Part shown: positions 47,880-58,690 of the stretch, in pieces
How positions within the stretch are numbered: the stretch's first letter is position 1
Layout: each line of letters begins with the position of its first letter
Source of the DNA: Sinotaia quadrata
Taxonomy: Eukaryota; Mollusca; Gastropoda; Architaenioglossa; Viviparidae
Length of the DNA stretch: 64,000 nt
Direction: 5' to 3'
Assembly: GCA_028829895.1 (NCBI GenBank)
Contig: CM054179.1
Coordinates: 96,096,875 to 96,160,874 of the forward strand
Program-made: the position numbers and the translations under genes
Notes under the pieces: generated by a model
What the model saw: only the letters and a program-made list of their open reading frames with translations
What the model was told of the DNA's origin: nothing
Database searches by the model: none

Positions 47880-48045
47880 GTTAGAGAACCATTTTTTTCT
47901 AATTTTACTTTTGAACATTGTCTAAAACAATTAGAATGTCTAAGATTGCATGCTCAAAAGTTATAATGATCTAAAGCAATTAGAATAATTAATATGTCTA
48001 AAATTGTATATTTCAAAAGTGTTAAATATCTCTAATTTTTTTTTA
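47880..48045. repeat. Degenerate repeat of about 65 bp, 2-3 copies
   Basis: CAATTAGAATGTCTAAGATTG recurs in shortened form as CAATTAGAATAATTAATATG and TCTAAAATTGTA, with matching TCAAAAGT blocks. Confidence 0.65.
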
Positions 48046-49582
48046 ACTTTACTTTATTAACATTTCTCTTATAATAAACGACAGTCACAACTTTGACCAT
48101 GACCCCTTGTCTTTCGACCCTTATCATTTATAGAATTGTCAGAGTGTGTCGTTGTTATCTCTCTGACAAAATTGCTACTGACATCAGTAACTCCAAAATA
48201 ACAAATACATTTTCTGAAGAGACAAGGATAATTCCGAATTTAAGAGAAACAAACTTCTAAACTTCCTACCACCTGAACAAGATATATTTTTGCAAGATGA
48301 AAATGAACAAAAACAAGTACAAACATGTTTTGTTTTTTTTTTATAAAAGAAGAAAAGATTAGTATTACGTCTAACTAAATCTACCGCAGCAAATGTATTT
48401 CTCACATCACGGCGAAGTTAACCATCTTAGTGAAGACTGTGTACTGAATTTTTATGTCGATGATGATGAAGAAGACAGCACTGATGATGAAGAATTTCAA
48501 CAACAAAATAAATACGAGCGCAAAAATTATGCATGAACTGGTTTGATTTTGGTAAAATGTCGATGAAGAAGGAAACTTCAATTGCGGAATGAAAGGGAAA
48601 CTACTCTAGTCAAGAACGATTGTCAGTATGTGTTGTGAGAAGCAATGTAGGAATAAGAATAGCCGACTGTGTGGCTATTTCAGTAGCAATTCTACTCATA
48701 TTAAAACCACGCTTACATAAGTCTCTAGCAACAAAGACAAAAGTGGGAAAGGGAGCAGCAATGTCAACGTGAATATATCAGATAACCCCATCATTTAATA
48801 ACTGCTTGAATGTTTCAGATAGCTCACACATTGAATAACTGCAATCTTGTACGGTTTTTTTAAAAATGTGTTTAGTGTGGATCGCACTAACTGCCAAAGC
48901 GACGTCCCAAATTAGGATTAAAACACGCACGTATACAGATGCATAGAATTTCAAAATAACATACAAACTCTTTCCTGCCCCTTGTGAGTTATAATTGCAC
49001 CAGGAACCTCTGCTGCCTGCTAAATTTGCTTCAATTTCAAGATCTCTCTACTTCCCTACGGATTCACTCCAGAATTGTGGTCTTCGACAGGTTCGCTAAG
49101 GTAACTGATACTCTTGGCTCGCTGAGCACCGCTGCCCTGTCGTCTGATTCCAAACTCACTCACTCGCACGTAACGTACAACCTAGATCGTTTCCTTTTCT
49201 CTGACCACAGTTGTGCTTGAGCAGCCAATGCAATAGAACATAAAATAGAAATGCATTATGGTTTGGGTCTTGTACTGAGTGAATGACAGTATAAAGGAGG
49301 CCAGACTGATGTTAGTGTTTATTTTTATTTATTTTTTATTTTTATTTTTTTTTGGAGGGTGGGTGGGTGCGAGTTTTAGCATGGCAAGGCCAACGAGTTA
49401 CATCTTCGACTACCGTACGAGCATGACAACTGCAATTTACGGAATCTGATTTTATCTGCCTTCGAGCAAACCGCCTGGTCCACTAGTAGAAACTGACTGC
49501 GCTTGACAGTCACCTTGGAAAACTTTCGCTTTTCATTCGAAGCCAAGCTCGATCTAAATGACGGTCTAGTGGCACCGTGTAT
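48046..49582. other. Unique interval, no gene recognised
   Basis: A 78-codon plus-strand frame (48984-49220) contains an AAG|GTAACT donor-like site near 49099, but no domain is recognisable. A GAT/GAA-rich patch lies near 48460. Confidence 0.35.
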
Positions 49583-49600
49583 CACACACACACACACACA

Positions 49601-49646
<46 letters not shown>

Positions 49647-49648
49647 AT
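49583..49648. repeat. (CA)n-(CT)n compound microsatellite
   Basis: Ten or so CA units, then about 23 CT units with one TT interruption. Confidence 0.97.
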
Positions 49649-50450
49649 TTGTTCCTAAACACCTGCTATTATCGCCCTTTTGTTACAAAAAGAAACGTAA
49701 ACCTTTTATAAAGAAAGAATGGGAGAAAAAAATGGTTGATTATGGTGCCTTTGAGTAAAGACTTTTGGAATGTAATATCGGTTCCAAGAAAAAAACAGAC
49801 AGATAAGCAGACAGAGAGAAATTCTTTAGTTCTGCAATCTCTGAGTAAAAACTTTTAGAATGTAAAACTGGTTGTTGTGTCCTCATTTTTACTTTCTATT
49901 TTTTGTTGTTTTGTTTTGTTTAGAGACGTAAACATAGGACATACTGGTGACCATATTAAGTTCAGAGAGAAATAGCACTATTACGATCTTGCTGGCGGTC
50001 GTTGAATTAATTGCAGCCATTGAAGCATAGTCTGTCTTGTGGTGTTTGTTCTAGTGCTGCTTTACTAAGGAGTAGCAATAAATATGTCCAACTGAGGGTG
50101 CGAGAAAAATCGAGATTTGAAGGCGAAAGAAAGAAAATACCAAAGTGTAGACGAAGATTGTGCCACGTAATGATAAAGGTGGCGGTGCTTGAATACAAGG
50201 CAGTGCAGAGAGGCCGTTATAGCCCTGACGATTTTCAATGGGATCTTGGGAAAAGTTAATGGTGGTCGACGGTTATGAGTTAAGTTAATATTAGATGGCG
50301 TTGCTATTTAAAATGACGTTAGGTATGGGCTTCCAGTAGTTCTGTTAATGATAGCATGATTTGCTTATTTTCTAGCGATGTAAAAGACACTTGTCTGAGG
50401 TGCTTGTGAGGCGTTCCTCAATGTTATATAATGATGAGGATGAAAGACTG
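49649..50450. other. Unique interval, no gene recognised
   Basis: An 82-codon plus-strand frame (50011-50259) is unrecognised. No repeat seen. Confidence 0.35.
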
Positions 50451-50454
50451 ACTA

Positions 50455-50830
50455 CGGATAGAGGGCTATAAATGGCTACAGGCAGAGGACTATACTATAC
50501 TTCGACTGACCACAGAGGACTATAAATGAACTGGAGCTACAGAAGGAATACTACAAATAGCTATTGACGGAGGATTATACCGTACTATTATTAAAAAATA
50601 TAGATAGCGGATTATAAATAGCTATAGGCAGGGGACTATAAATGGAAACAGACTAAAGACTATAACTGGACTATAAATGGACTATGACTGACTACAGATA
50701 GAGGACTAAAATTGGCTACAGATAATTAACTATAAATGGCTACAAAGAGAAGACTATTCCCTGGGCTGTAACTGGCCATAGATAGAGGATTATAAATGGA
50801 CTATAACTCACTACAGATATAGGACTGTAT
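50455..50830. repeat. Degenerate minisatellite, irregular 30-45-bp spacing
   Basis: GAGGACTATAAATGGCTACA-like blocks recur about ten times with TAACTG and CTACAGATAGAG pieces between. The repeated CTATAAATGG resembles a relaxed CArG/TATA motif, but it is simply the conserved core of the unit. Confidence 0.82.
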
Positions 50831-51129
50831 AGGAGTAGAGATTATGAACAAAACTCAATTCATTTGTAACAGATGATGTTAATCATACTCAGAGAGAGAG
50901 GGTGGTGGTGTAACACATAAAAGGCATTAAGTCTTGGCAGATAAAGGAAAATTACCGACTGCAAATAGAGGACAGAAAATTGTAACAGAAACAGTAAAGT
51001 AACTATTTACACATAAAACACAATGACTGGCTATAGGGACACAAGCAGGCTACTCATGGGCACAAAATTGTATGCCATTACCTTTAACAAAAGACCATCA
51101 GTGACATAAGGGGACGTTACTGATGACGG
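50831..51129. other. Unique spacer grading into the next array
   Basis: It begins with a short GAGAGAG/GGTGGTG patch. Fragments of the next unit (ACCATTA, TTTAACA) appear from about 51070. Confidence 0.4.
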
Positions 51130-51715
51130 GATAGAAACCATTAATTTTAACAAGAAACAATCACTGGCACAAGAAAGAAGAAGTAATTGATGACAGGTAG
51201 AAACCATTTACTTTAACGTAAACAGTCAGTGGCATAAGACAGAAGAAGTAATTGATGACAGGCAGAAACCATTTACTGTAACGTAAACAGTCAGTGGCAT
51301 AAGACAGAAGAAGTAATTGATGACAGGGAGAAACCATTTACTTTAACGTAAACAGTCAGTGGCATAAGACAGAAGAAGTAATTGATGACAGGCAGAAACC
51401 ATTTACTGTAACGTAAACAGTCAGTGGCATAAGACAGAAGAAGTAATTGATGACAGGGAGAAACCATTTACTTTAACGTAAACAGTCAGTGGCATAAGAC
51501 AGAAGAAGTAATTGATGACAGGGAGAAACCATTTACTGTAACGTAAACAGTCAGTGGCATAAGACCGAAGAAGTAATTGATGACGAGGCGAAACCATTTA
51601 CTTTAACGTAAACAGTCAGTGGCATAAGACCGAAGAAGTAATTGATGACAGGGCGAAACCATTTACTTTAACGAAAAGGATTAGTGGCATAAGATTGGGG
51701 ATTTAACTGATGACG
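51130..51715. repeat. 65-bp minisatellite with alternating monomers, about 9 copies
   Basis: The unit contains GTAATTGATGACAGG(C/G)AG then AAACCATTTACT(G/T)TAACG and TCAGTGGCATAAGAC. Period 65 (51241, 51306). Successive copies read GGC/CTG, GGG/CTT, GGC/CTG, GGG/CTT at the two diagnostic positions, implying a 130-bp dimer. Confidence 0.96.
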
Positions 51716-51942
51716 GGTAGAAAACAAATTCTAATTACAAAAGGGGGGACAATAAATTGTTACTGATAAACAACGATAAATAGTGACAGAGAAAAGCGAC
51801 TGTTAAAAGGGAAGTAAGAGAATTTACAAAGAGAATAGTCAGCGTTAGATAACATTTAATTTTATGATATTAGTAAAATGCTGACATCACCCTTGCAATG
51901 AATAAAAACGAAACGCATCCTAGAGCTAATGTTGTTTTCTTA

Positions 51943-52050
51943 AATAGATTTGGACAGTGACCCTTTAAATGTATTTCGTATACTCTTTTGCTGAAATAGA
52001 TTTGGACAATGGCCCCTTTAAATACACCTCATACACTTTTTTGCTGAACT
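51943..52050. repeat. Two-copy 52-bp duplication
   Basis: AATAGATTTGGACA starts at 51943 and 51995. Both copies include CCCTTTAAAT and TACTCTTTTGCTGAA-like ends. Confidence 0.88.
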
Positions 52051-52069
52051 TTTAAATGCACTCCATACA

Positions 52070-52185
52070 CTTGTCAGTAAATAAGTCAGTTAATAAACTT
52101 TCTCTCCTCCAATGTCAGTAAATGAGTCAGTTAATAAACTTTCTCTCCTTCATTGTCAGCAAATGAGTCAGTTAATGGATTTTCT
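52070..52185. repeat. 41-bp minisatellite, 3 copies, with AP-1 motifs
   Basis: GTCAGTAAATGAGTCAGTTA recurs at 52073, 52114 and 52155. Copies 2 and 3 contain TGAGTCA (52123-52129 and 52164-52170), the AP-1 consensus; copy 1 has TAAGTCA. Confidence 0.93.
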
Positions 52186-52206
52186 GTCTCCTACACTAAA
52201 CCCTTT

Positions 52207-52372
52207 CAAGAAAGAGAGAGAATGCGAAGAAGACGAAGAAGAAGGAGGGGAAAAAAGAAGGAGAAAAAAGAAGACGGAGAAGAAGACAGAGTAAAAGAGA
52301 ACGAGGAGGAGAAAACAAGGAGAATAAGGCAAAGAAGAATGAGAAGAAGAAAACGACGAAAACGAGGAAACG
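52207..52372. repeat. Purine-rich (GAA/GAG)-like low-complexity tract
   Basis: Almost purely purine on the plus strand. Lys/Arg/Glu-rich frames through it are compositional and not recognisable as a protein. Confidence 0.9.
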
Positions 52373-53004
52373 TCGTCCTTACTGAATCTAAATACTTTGT
52401 AACTGATAAAATGTATGTTCCAGCTTTGTGTTCATTTATTATAATCTCTCTCTTCCTCTCTTCTGTGTCACCAATAATACTCTTTACTCCATTAAAACTC
52501 AAATCTTCTTTTTACTAAATTTTAACAATCACCTAATAGACTTGCCGAACCCAGTCTAGCCGTGCGTTCGGTTATTTTTGTCAAGATGGATATTGCACTC
52601 TCCGTTATCACCTACCTTTATCTTTCCTTTATATTTCTGTCCATTCTTTTTTTTTACTTAATATAATCTATAGCCAGTATAGCTTACAATTACTGAAAGA
52701 CGCAAAGCGAAGTTATACAACCTTGTCTTCCCATTTATCGCGCCAATGCGATGACAAATTCTGTTACAAAGAGATAGGAAGACAAATGCCAAACTTACTG
52801 CAGCTAATGCCGGGGCTGGAACCACCTAAAAATAAAAGTTCTTCACGCGCGATGTTGAATCAACAAGATGTCGTACGTACATTTACCAGATTGGGGGCTT
52901 TAATTGATGCGCGTGACTGCTACGCTCGTACCAGGCGCGCGCTCCGTGCTGTTTACCTCCCCTCTTTTTCAATTGCCATCATGAGTATTGCAAAGCGCTA
53001 GCGA
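52373..53004. other. Unique interval, no gene recognised
   Basis: A 92-codon plus-strand frame (52723-53001) with ordinary composition is unrecognised. 52,800-52,990 is GC-richer. Confidence 0.35.
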
Positions 53005-53282
53005 AATGTTGCTATAAGTATGGCTGTAAACTGTATGTGTCTGTGCATGACTTTGGCGAGACATTACTATAAACATGGTTATAAACTCTGTTTATCTTTG
53101 AATGGGTTTGGTGAGACACTTGTATGAACGTGGTTATAAACTATATGTGTCTGTGCATGACACTGGCAAGAAACTGCTGTAAATATGGTCATAAACTCTC
53201 TTTGCAAGGTTCTGGTGAGACACTGCTATAAACATGCTTTTAAACTGTGTGTCCTTGTGTAGTACGGGTGAGACACTGCTGG
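53005..53282. repeat. Degenerate minisatellite of 50-55 bp, about 5 copies
   Basis: GTGAGACAC(T)GCTATAAACATGG-like blocks recur at 53058, 53113, 53167, 53217 and 53269, each followed by a TAAACT and TGTGT segment. Confidence 0.88.
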
Positions 53283-53347
53283 CTGGCCACAGGTCTTATA
53301 AAGTTGAATGATAGATAATGTAGAATAGAAGAGTTATAGTTCTAGAA

Positions 53348-53549
53348 CAGGGGTGCACAAACCGCGGCCTGAGACAGGGCTCTATGCGGCTCCCGGAGGA
53401 CTTTTGGATGTTACTATTATTATGAATGTAAAGCACATAATTTCATTATTTGTGTTGTTTGTTTCTATTGAGCCATCCATGTGGCGGCCCTCCAGACACT
53501 ATCAATTGGAAATGTGGCCCTATGGCCTAAAAACGTGTGTGCACCCCTG
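53348..53549. mobile_element. Non-autonomous hAT-type MITE (202 bp)
   Basis: It begins CAGGGGTGCACA and ends with the exact complement TGTGCACCCCTG, a 12-bp perfect terminal inverted repeat, with GGCC subterminally on both sides. It is flanked by TTCTAGAA (53340-53347) and TACTAGAA (53550-53557), an 8-bp target-site duplication with one mismatch. An 8-bp duplication and CAGGGGTG ends are hallmarks of the hAT superfamily. The interior is GC-rich (GCGGCTCCCGGAGGAC and GTGGCGGCCCTCC) and has no transposase frame, so mobility would depend on an autonomous relative. Confidence 0.9.
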
Positions 53550-53968
53550 TACTAGAAGATAGCTCGAGTCCCCTGATACATACAGCCAGGATAGAAAGTA
53601 AATACAGGTGACAGACTACAACATATAACATATAAGTGAGTCTCGCTAACACGAGTCATCTAAGTGTCAACAATAAATGTATTCAACATGAATTGACATA
53701 AGACAGCATGGTTACATGTAGTAAATAGTTCAAAAGTTACAATTAGAGCTAATAAATAGTTATAGTTCCTAATCACAACCAAGTGGAGTCATAAGAGAAT
53801 GTTCGTTTTAAGTCCTATGGCATTGTAGTAGTTATTTGGTTCGTTCATATGAGCAAATTATAAATGAGTTTATAAGAGAACACTGAATATTTCTGAGTGA
53901 ACTCTAAGTACTTTCATTAAAGTTCAAGTGAATTTGATCGTATCCTGACTTACACTGTTCAGTTTTGA

Positions 53969-54069
53969 GTGGGACAGTTATTTCACAATTGTAAGTGACG
54001 TCGGTGTTTTGCATAAGTATGAGACAGTAGGAAGTGACGTCACTTACAATTGTGAAATAACTGCCCCAC
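53969..54069. mobile_element. 101-bp fold-back element with a CRE
   Basis: Arms of 34 bp at 53969-54002 and 54036-54069 are reverse complements with one mismatch, separated by a 33-bp loop. The arm runs GTGGG(A/G)CAGTTATTTCAC, then AATTGTAAGTGACGTC. At the right arm's inner edge, AAGTGACGTCACTT is itself a 14-bp palindrome containing a full CRE (54035-54042). It fits a small palindromic MITE; a target-site duplication is not clear, so the true ends may lie further out. Confidence 0.8.
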
Positions 54070-54354
54070 CAACGCTTTAACTGTCACATACTAGTGTCAC
54101 ACGACTCTGTAGTATGACATTGCCATTTAGCACTGCCAAATGCTAATGATCTCCTATACGTATGTGCCACATACCACTTATTGTGTCAGTTGCCACTCAT
54201 TGCGTCGTTTCCATGTGTCACTTACTACTCGTTACTGCTATTCTGTGCCACTGTCACTTATTGAGTTGAGTGTGACACTTTCACTTACCATTCACTATGC
54301 CATTAGTAACATGCACCACATCCACTTACTACTCACTACATCAAAGCTATTAAA

Positions 54355-54540
54355 TATCTTTATCACACCACTCAGTAGGTCAGTGTGTTATGTATCTTTA
54401 TCACGTCATCGGCTAGGTCAATGCTGTTATGCATTCTTTATCGCGTCATCGGCTAGGTCAATACTATTACGCATATCGCGTCATCGGCTGCGTCAATTGT
54501 GTTATATATGTTTATCGCATCACTCCCTATATTACTACAT
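54355..54540. repeat. Degenerate repeat of about 36-42 bp, 4 copies
   Basis: TATCGCGTCATCGGCTAGGT then CAATACTATTACGCAT-like blocks recur. The flanking 54,120-54,355 has similar but unalignable CACTTATTG and GTCAGT text. Confidence 0.8.
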
Positions 54541-54929
54541 ATCACTGTTACCTGCCACTCGCGTACAACTGTTCAGTGCTACATGTTTCTACCTTTATTG
54601 CCATTTTCATATATTCCAAGAATATTCACCATTCAAAAACCCATATTACAAATCCTTTTCGTCCCAGCCTTCAAATACCAGCTTCACCTATTCTTGCCAT
54701 TAAAATCTGCATTGCCACACAAACTTCACATTTTCCAATTAAAATTTAGCCGACCATGAAATAAGCAAATGATGAACTTGGACAGTTATGTGGACATCAC
54801 TTACTCACCACTCATTCCCATTCGTTCTCTCACTCATTCAATAAAACCGTTAATGAAATGAATTCAATTGTTATCGCGAATTTTAATCCTCATCCATTCT
54901 GTATGAGAGTTCGACGTCTCTCTATAATA

Positions 54930-55670
54930 TTTACACTTCACACATTATTTACCAATCACTTCAGTTTTACGTTTCACACATTATTTACCAATCACTTCAG
55001 TCTTACGTTTCATACACTATTTACCAATCACTTCAGCTTTACCTTTCACACATTATTTACCAATCACTTCAGCCTTACATTTCATACACTATTTACCAAT
55101 CACTTCAGCTTTACGTTTCACACATTATTTACCAATCACTTCAGCTTTACGTTTCACACATTATTTATCAATCACTTCAGCTTGTACGCTTCACACATTA
55201 TTTTACCAATCGCTTCAGCTTTACGTTTCACATATTATTTACCAATCACTTCAGCTTTACGTTTCACACATTATTTACCAATCACTTCAGTTTTACGTTT
55301 CACACATTATTTACCAATCACTTCAGTCTTACGTTTCATACACTATTTACCAATCACTTCAGCTTTACCTTTCACACATTATTTACCAATCACTTCAGCC
55401 TTACATTTCATACACTATTTACCAATCACTTCAGCTTTACGTTTCACACATTATTTACCAATCACTTCAGCTTTACGTTCCACACATTATTTATCAATCA
55501 CTTCAGCTTGTACGTTTCACACATTATTTTACCAATCGCTTCAGCTTTACGTTTCACATATTATTTACCAATCACTTCAGCTTTACGTTTCACACATTAT
55601 TTACCAATCACTTCAGCTTTACGTTTCACACATTATTTACCAATCACTTCAGATTTACGTTTCTCATACA
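54930..55670. repeat. 36-bp minisatellite with a nine-monomer higher-order repeat
   Basis: The monomer is TTTCACACATTATTTACCAA then TCACTTCAGCTTTACG, about 20 copies. Nine successive monomers carry distinct variants (CAGTTTTACG, CAGTCTTACG, CATACAC, CAGCCTTACA, a TTATCAA copy with CTTGTACG, a TTTTACCAATCGC copy, a CATATT copy). The same nine recur in the same order 326 bp later (CAGTTTTACG starts at 54962 and 55288). Two monomers are 37 bp, so 9 x 36 + 2 = 326. The 403-codon frame (54858-56069) is an artefact of the 36-bp unit, with frame shifts at the 37-bp monomers. Confidence 0.97.
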
Positions 55671-55834
55671 TTTTATCACTGTGAACCGTCCCTCATTGCA
55701 TCCATTATATATAAATGTTCAGCATTACATGTTTTTTCACACATGTTTTCTAATCAATACCTTGAACATTACCTTGCATATATTATTTTCAATGATTTCC
55801 GCATTGCATGTGTTATTTTCAATGTGTACTGCAT
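55671..55834. repeat. Decayed link between two related 36-bp arrays
   Basis: Scattered TTACATG, TTTTCACACATG and TTTTCAATG motifs suggest eroded monomers connecting the arrays on either side. Confidence 0.5.
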
Positions 55835-56412
55835 TACATTTCACACACTAATTATGAATTATTTCAGTATTACATTTCACTCAAAAATATATAAATGTCT
55901 GAAGAATTACATACCTGTCAATGTTTACATTACATTTCACACAATATTTGTCAATGTCATCAGCATTAAATTTTACACAATAAAGTGTAAATGTCAACAG
56001 GAAAAATTTCGTACAATATTTATCAATGTTCACAACATTACATTTCACACAATATTTAGCAATCTATAGCATTATGTTTCACACAGTATTTATGAACGTC
56101 TGCAGCGTAACATTTCCACAATATTAATAAATGTCTACTGGGTTCCATTTCACACAATATTTATCAATGTCTATAGCATTACATTTCACACAATATTTAT
56201 CAATGTCTTCAGCTTTACATTTCACACAATATTTATCAATGTCTTCAGCATTACATTTCACACAATATTTATCATTGTCTATAGCATTACATTTCTCACA
56301 ATATTTATCAATGTCTTCAGCATTACATTTCACACAATATTTATCAATGTCTTCAGCATTACATTTCACACAATATTTATCAATGTCTTCAGCATTACAT
56401 TTCACACAATAT
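55835..56412. repeat. 36-bp minisatellite, diverged sister of the 54.9 kb array
   Basis: The monomer is CATTTCACACAATATTTATC then AATGTCTTCAGCATTA. It aligns with the upstream unit at TTTCACACA-TATTTA-CAAT-TTCAG-TTA, and both are 36 bp. The last seven copies are nearly identical, while those before about 56130 are diverged. Confidence 0.96.
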
Positions 56413-57110
56413 GTGTATGTCTCCTTTACTCTAAAGTGCGATTCGATTGAAAGAATGCGAGTGTTTGTATGTGTGTATACTTGCTGCGAGCTTCTGTGTG
56501 TTTTCTACTGTGCTTTTTTTTTTTCACTCATACACTTCGACGGAAAATAAGAAAAGTATTGTCTTGATGCACAATATCATTTTGGACGATTATTCCTTCT
56601 TTTTGTTTTAATTAAAAAATTGTAATGCCTATCCAAGTAAATTTGAACAAGTGTAGCATACATACATTTATTAAAATAACCAATAAATATGTTTTATTCC
56701 TGAATGGAACACGTCCACAGAATGCATAATTTGCAAACAGACGATCAGCTGCAACTGATAGCTCGAGCATCCTGCTATATATTTTGTTTGTTCGTTTTTT
56801 TGTTTACACAACAAGTTACCCGTAATAGCTGTTATTTCTGTGAGTGAAAAGGGTATTCAAAGATAGAAGATATAGAGCTTCCTCGCATGTGTGAAAAATT
56901 ATATCATTAAGTCGTTCAAATTGCACGGGCATTACGCAGCTGTCTCTTGTCTTCATTTTTAAGAGGTCCCATTAATTCTCTGGCAAAGTTAACAAACATG
57001 TTACTGAAAACAAGATAATTTTGGTTTGTTTGATTTTTTTGAGTCATTAAACGCGTCGAAGTTTTAAAGATAGGCAAAATTTTCAACGTTTGTTCCTATT
57101 TATGCACTGC
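56413..57110. other. Unique interval, no gene recognised
   Basis: No repeat, RNA gene or exon stands out. Confidence 0.4.
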
Positions 57111-57215
57111 TTGTATTCCTCATGGGCCTTCCCTTTGTACTGTTAATATTCCTCATGGGCCTTCCATTTGTACTGTTAATATTCCTCATGGACCTTCCCT
57201 TTATATTGTGAGCTC
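57111..57215. repeat. 33-bp minisatellite, 3 copies
   Basis: ATTCCTCATGGGCCTTCCCT then TTGTACTGTTAAT, with starts at 57115 and 57148 and a slightly diverged third copy. Confidence 0.95.
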
Positions 57216-57294
57216 TGATATTAATGTCGCTTGTACTAATGAGGCAGATAAGGATGTTAAAACTAAAGCAAATTCATCATTGATCCTCTAGCAA

Positions 57295-58075
57295 ACGACA
57301 GTTTCTTCCTCATCTTCTCAGTTAACGGCAATTACTCTTCCTCTCAGTTAACGACAGTTTTGTCCGCTCATTAACGGCAATTTATTCCTCTTCCTCTCAG
57401 ATGACGAAAGTTTATTCTTCTTCCTCTCAGTTAACGAAAGTTTATTCCTCTTCCTGTCAGTTAATGACAGTATATTCCTTTTTCTCTCATTAACGACAAT
57501 TCGTTTCTCTTAATCTTGCCTGCGTTCATTACGATTCCTTTCATTAACGGCAATTTATTCCTCCTCCTCTCAGCTGACAGTTTATCTTCTTCCTCTCAAT
57601 GAACGATAGTTTATTCCTCTTTCTCTCATTAATGACAATTTATTCCTCTTACTCTCAGCTAACAGTTTTTTCCGCTTCCTCTCATTAACGGCAAATTATT
57701 ATTCTTCCTCTCAGTTAATGACAGCGTATTTCTCTTCCTCTCATTAACGGAAATGCATTTTTCTCAGCTAACAACACCAGTTTATTCCTCTTCCTCTCAT
57801 TAATGTCAATTTATTCCTCTTCTAGTCAGTTAATTACAGTTTATTCCTCTTCTAGTCAGTTAATTACAGTTTATTCCTCTTCTAGTCAGTTAATTACAGT
57901 TTATTCCTCTTCTAGTCAGTTAATTACAGTTTATTCCTCTTCTAGTCAGTTAATTACAGTTTATTCTTCTTTCTCTAAGTTAACTAGAGTTTACTCCTCT
58001 TCTTTTAACTTAATGACAGTTCATTTCTTTTCCTCTTCGCTGACGACAATTTATTCCTGTTGATCTTACTTAACA
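57295..58075. repeat. 30-bp minisatellite, about 25 copies
   Basis: The clean unit is TCAGTTAATTACAGTTTATT then CCTCTTCTAG; five or so identical copies lie at 57826-57960. Flanking copies (CTCATTAACGGCAATTTATT, CTCAGTTAACGACAG and others) are strongly diverged, with unit lengths from 26 to 33. It is a clear case of a young homogeneous core in an old array. Confidence 0.95.
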
Positions 58076-58428
58076 AATAGGGTGGGGTGGTCTTCAACAT
58101 ACGTCGTAGGAAGGGGGTAATCAGAATGATGAAAATAAACATAATGAGATCCGTTTCCTCAGACTTTGCACTATTGCATGCAGTGTTCTGCGTCACTTGC
58201 AGGAAAATTGAATTCCCGGAGTGTCTAATCAAGCAAAAATTCCAGATGATTAGTGTGCTATTAAATGCGTGGTTTTGAAAATATAGTTTTTATTTTCCTC
58301 CACAGTTCCTAGTCTGCTGTACAAGAGATATCAGCACATGGGAGTGATATGCTTGCAAAATAGTACAAGGAATGTTGTTTGAAAACCTATGTTTATGTAT
58401 GTAAAAATTAGTAACGTATTTATAAGAC
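58076..58428. other. Unique interval between arrays
   Basis: No gene or repeat recognised. Confidence 0.4.
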
Positions 58429-58432
58429 AGAC

Positions 58433-58508
<76 letters not shown>

Positions 58509-58531
58509 GACATATAGACACACAGACAAGC

Positions 58532-58567
<36 letters not shown>

Positions 58568-58590
58568 GACATATAGACACACAGACAAGC

Positions 58591-58669
<79 letters not shown>

Positions 58670-58690
58670 ATGATAGATAGGTAGTAGTAG
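58429..58690. repeat. (GATA)n/(GACA)n tract with an internal duplication
   Basis: GATA and GACA blocks alternate. A non-repeat segment (GACATATAGACACACAGACA, then AGCAGATAGATAG) occurs twice about 60 bp apart, so a composite unit was duplicated. It is followed by short (GTA)n and (TTA)n runs. Confidence 0.97.

Noticed and set aside
49060..49110. Exon ending at an AAG|GTAACT donor near 49,099
   Set aside because: The matching upstream acceptor gives an exon of only about 59 bp with no recognisable content.
50455..50830. Array of TATA boxes or CArG sites (CTATAAATGG)
   Set aside because: The motif is the conserved core of a decaying minisatellite unit; no other promoter signal accompanies it.
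52153..52518. Lys/Arg/Glu-rich 121-codon frame as a nuclear protein exon
   Set aside because: The charged part is simply the purine-rich tract at 52,207-52,372. The rest lacks recognisable features and splice signals.
54858..56069. 403-codon open frame as a large repetitive protein
   Set aside because: It is explained by a 36-bp unit with no stop codon. The 37-bp monomers shift the frame, so the residue pattern changes through the array, which a real protein would not tolerate. There is no start or splice context.
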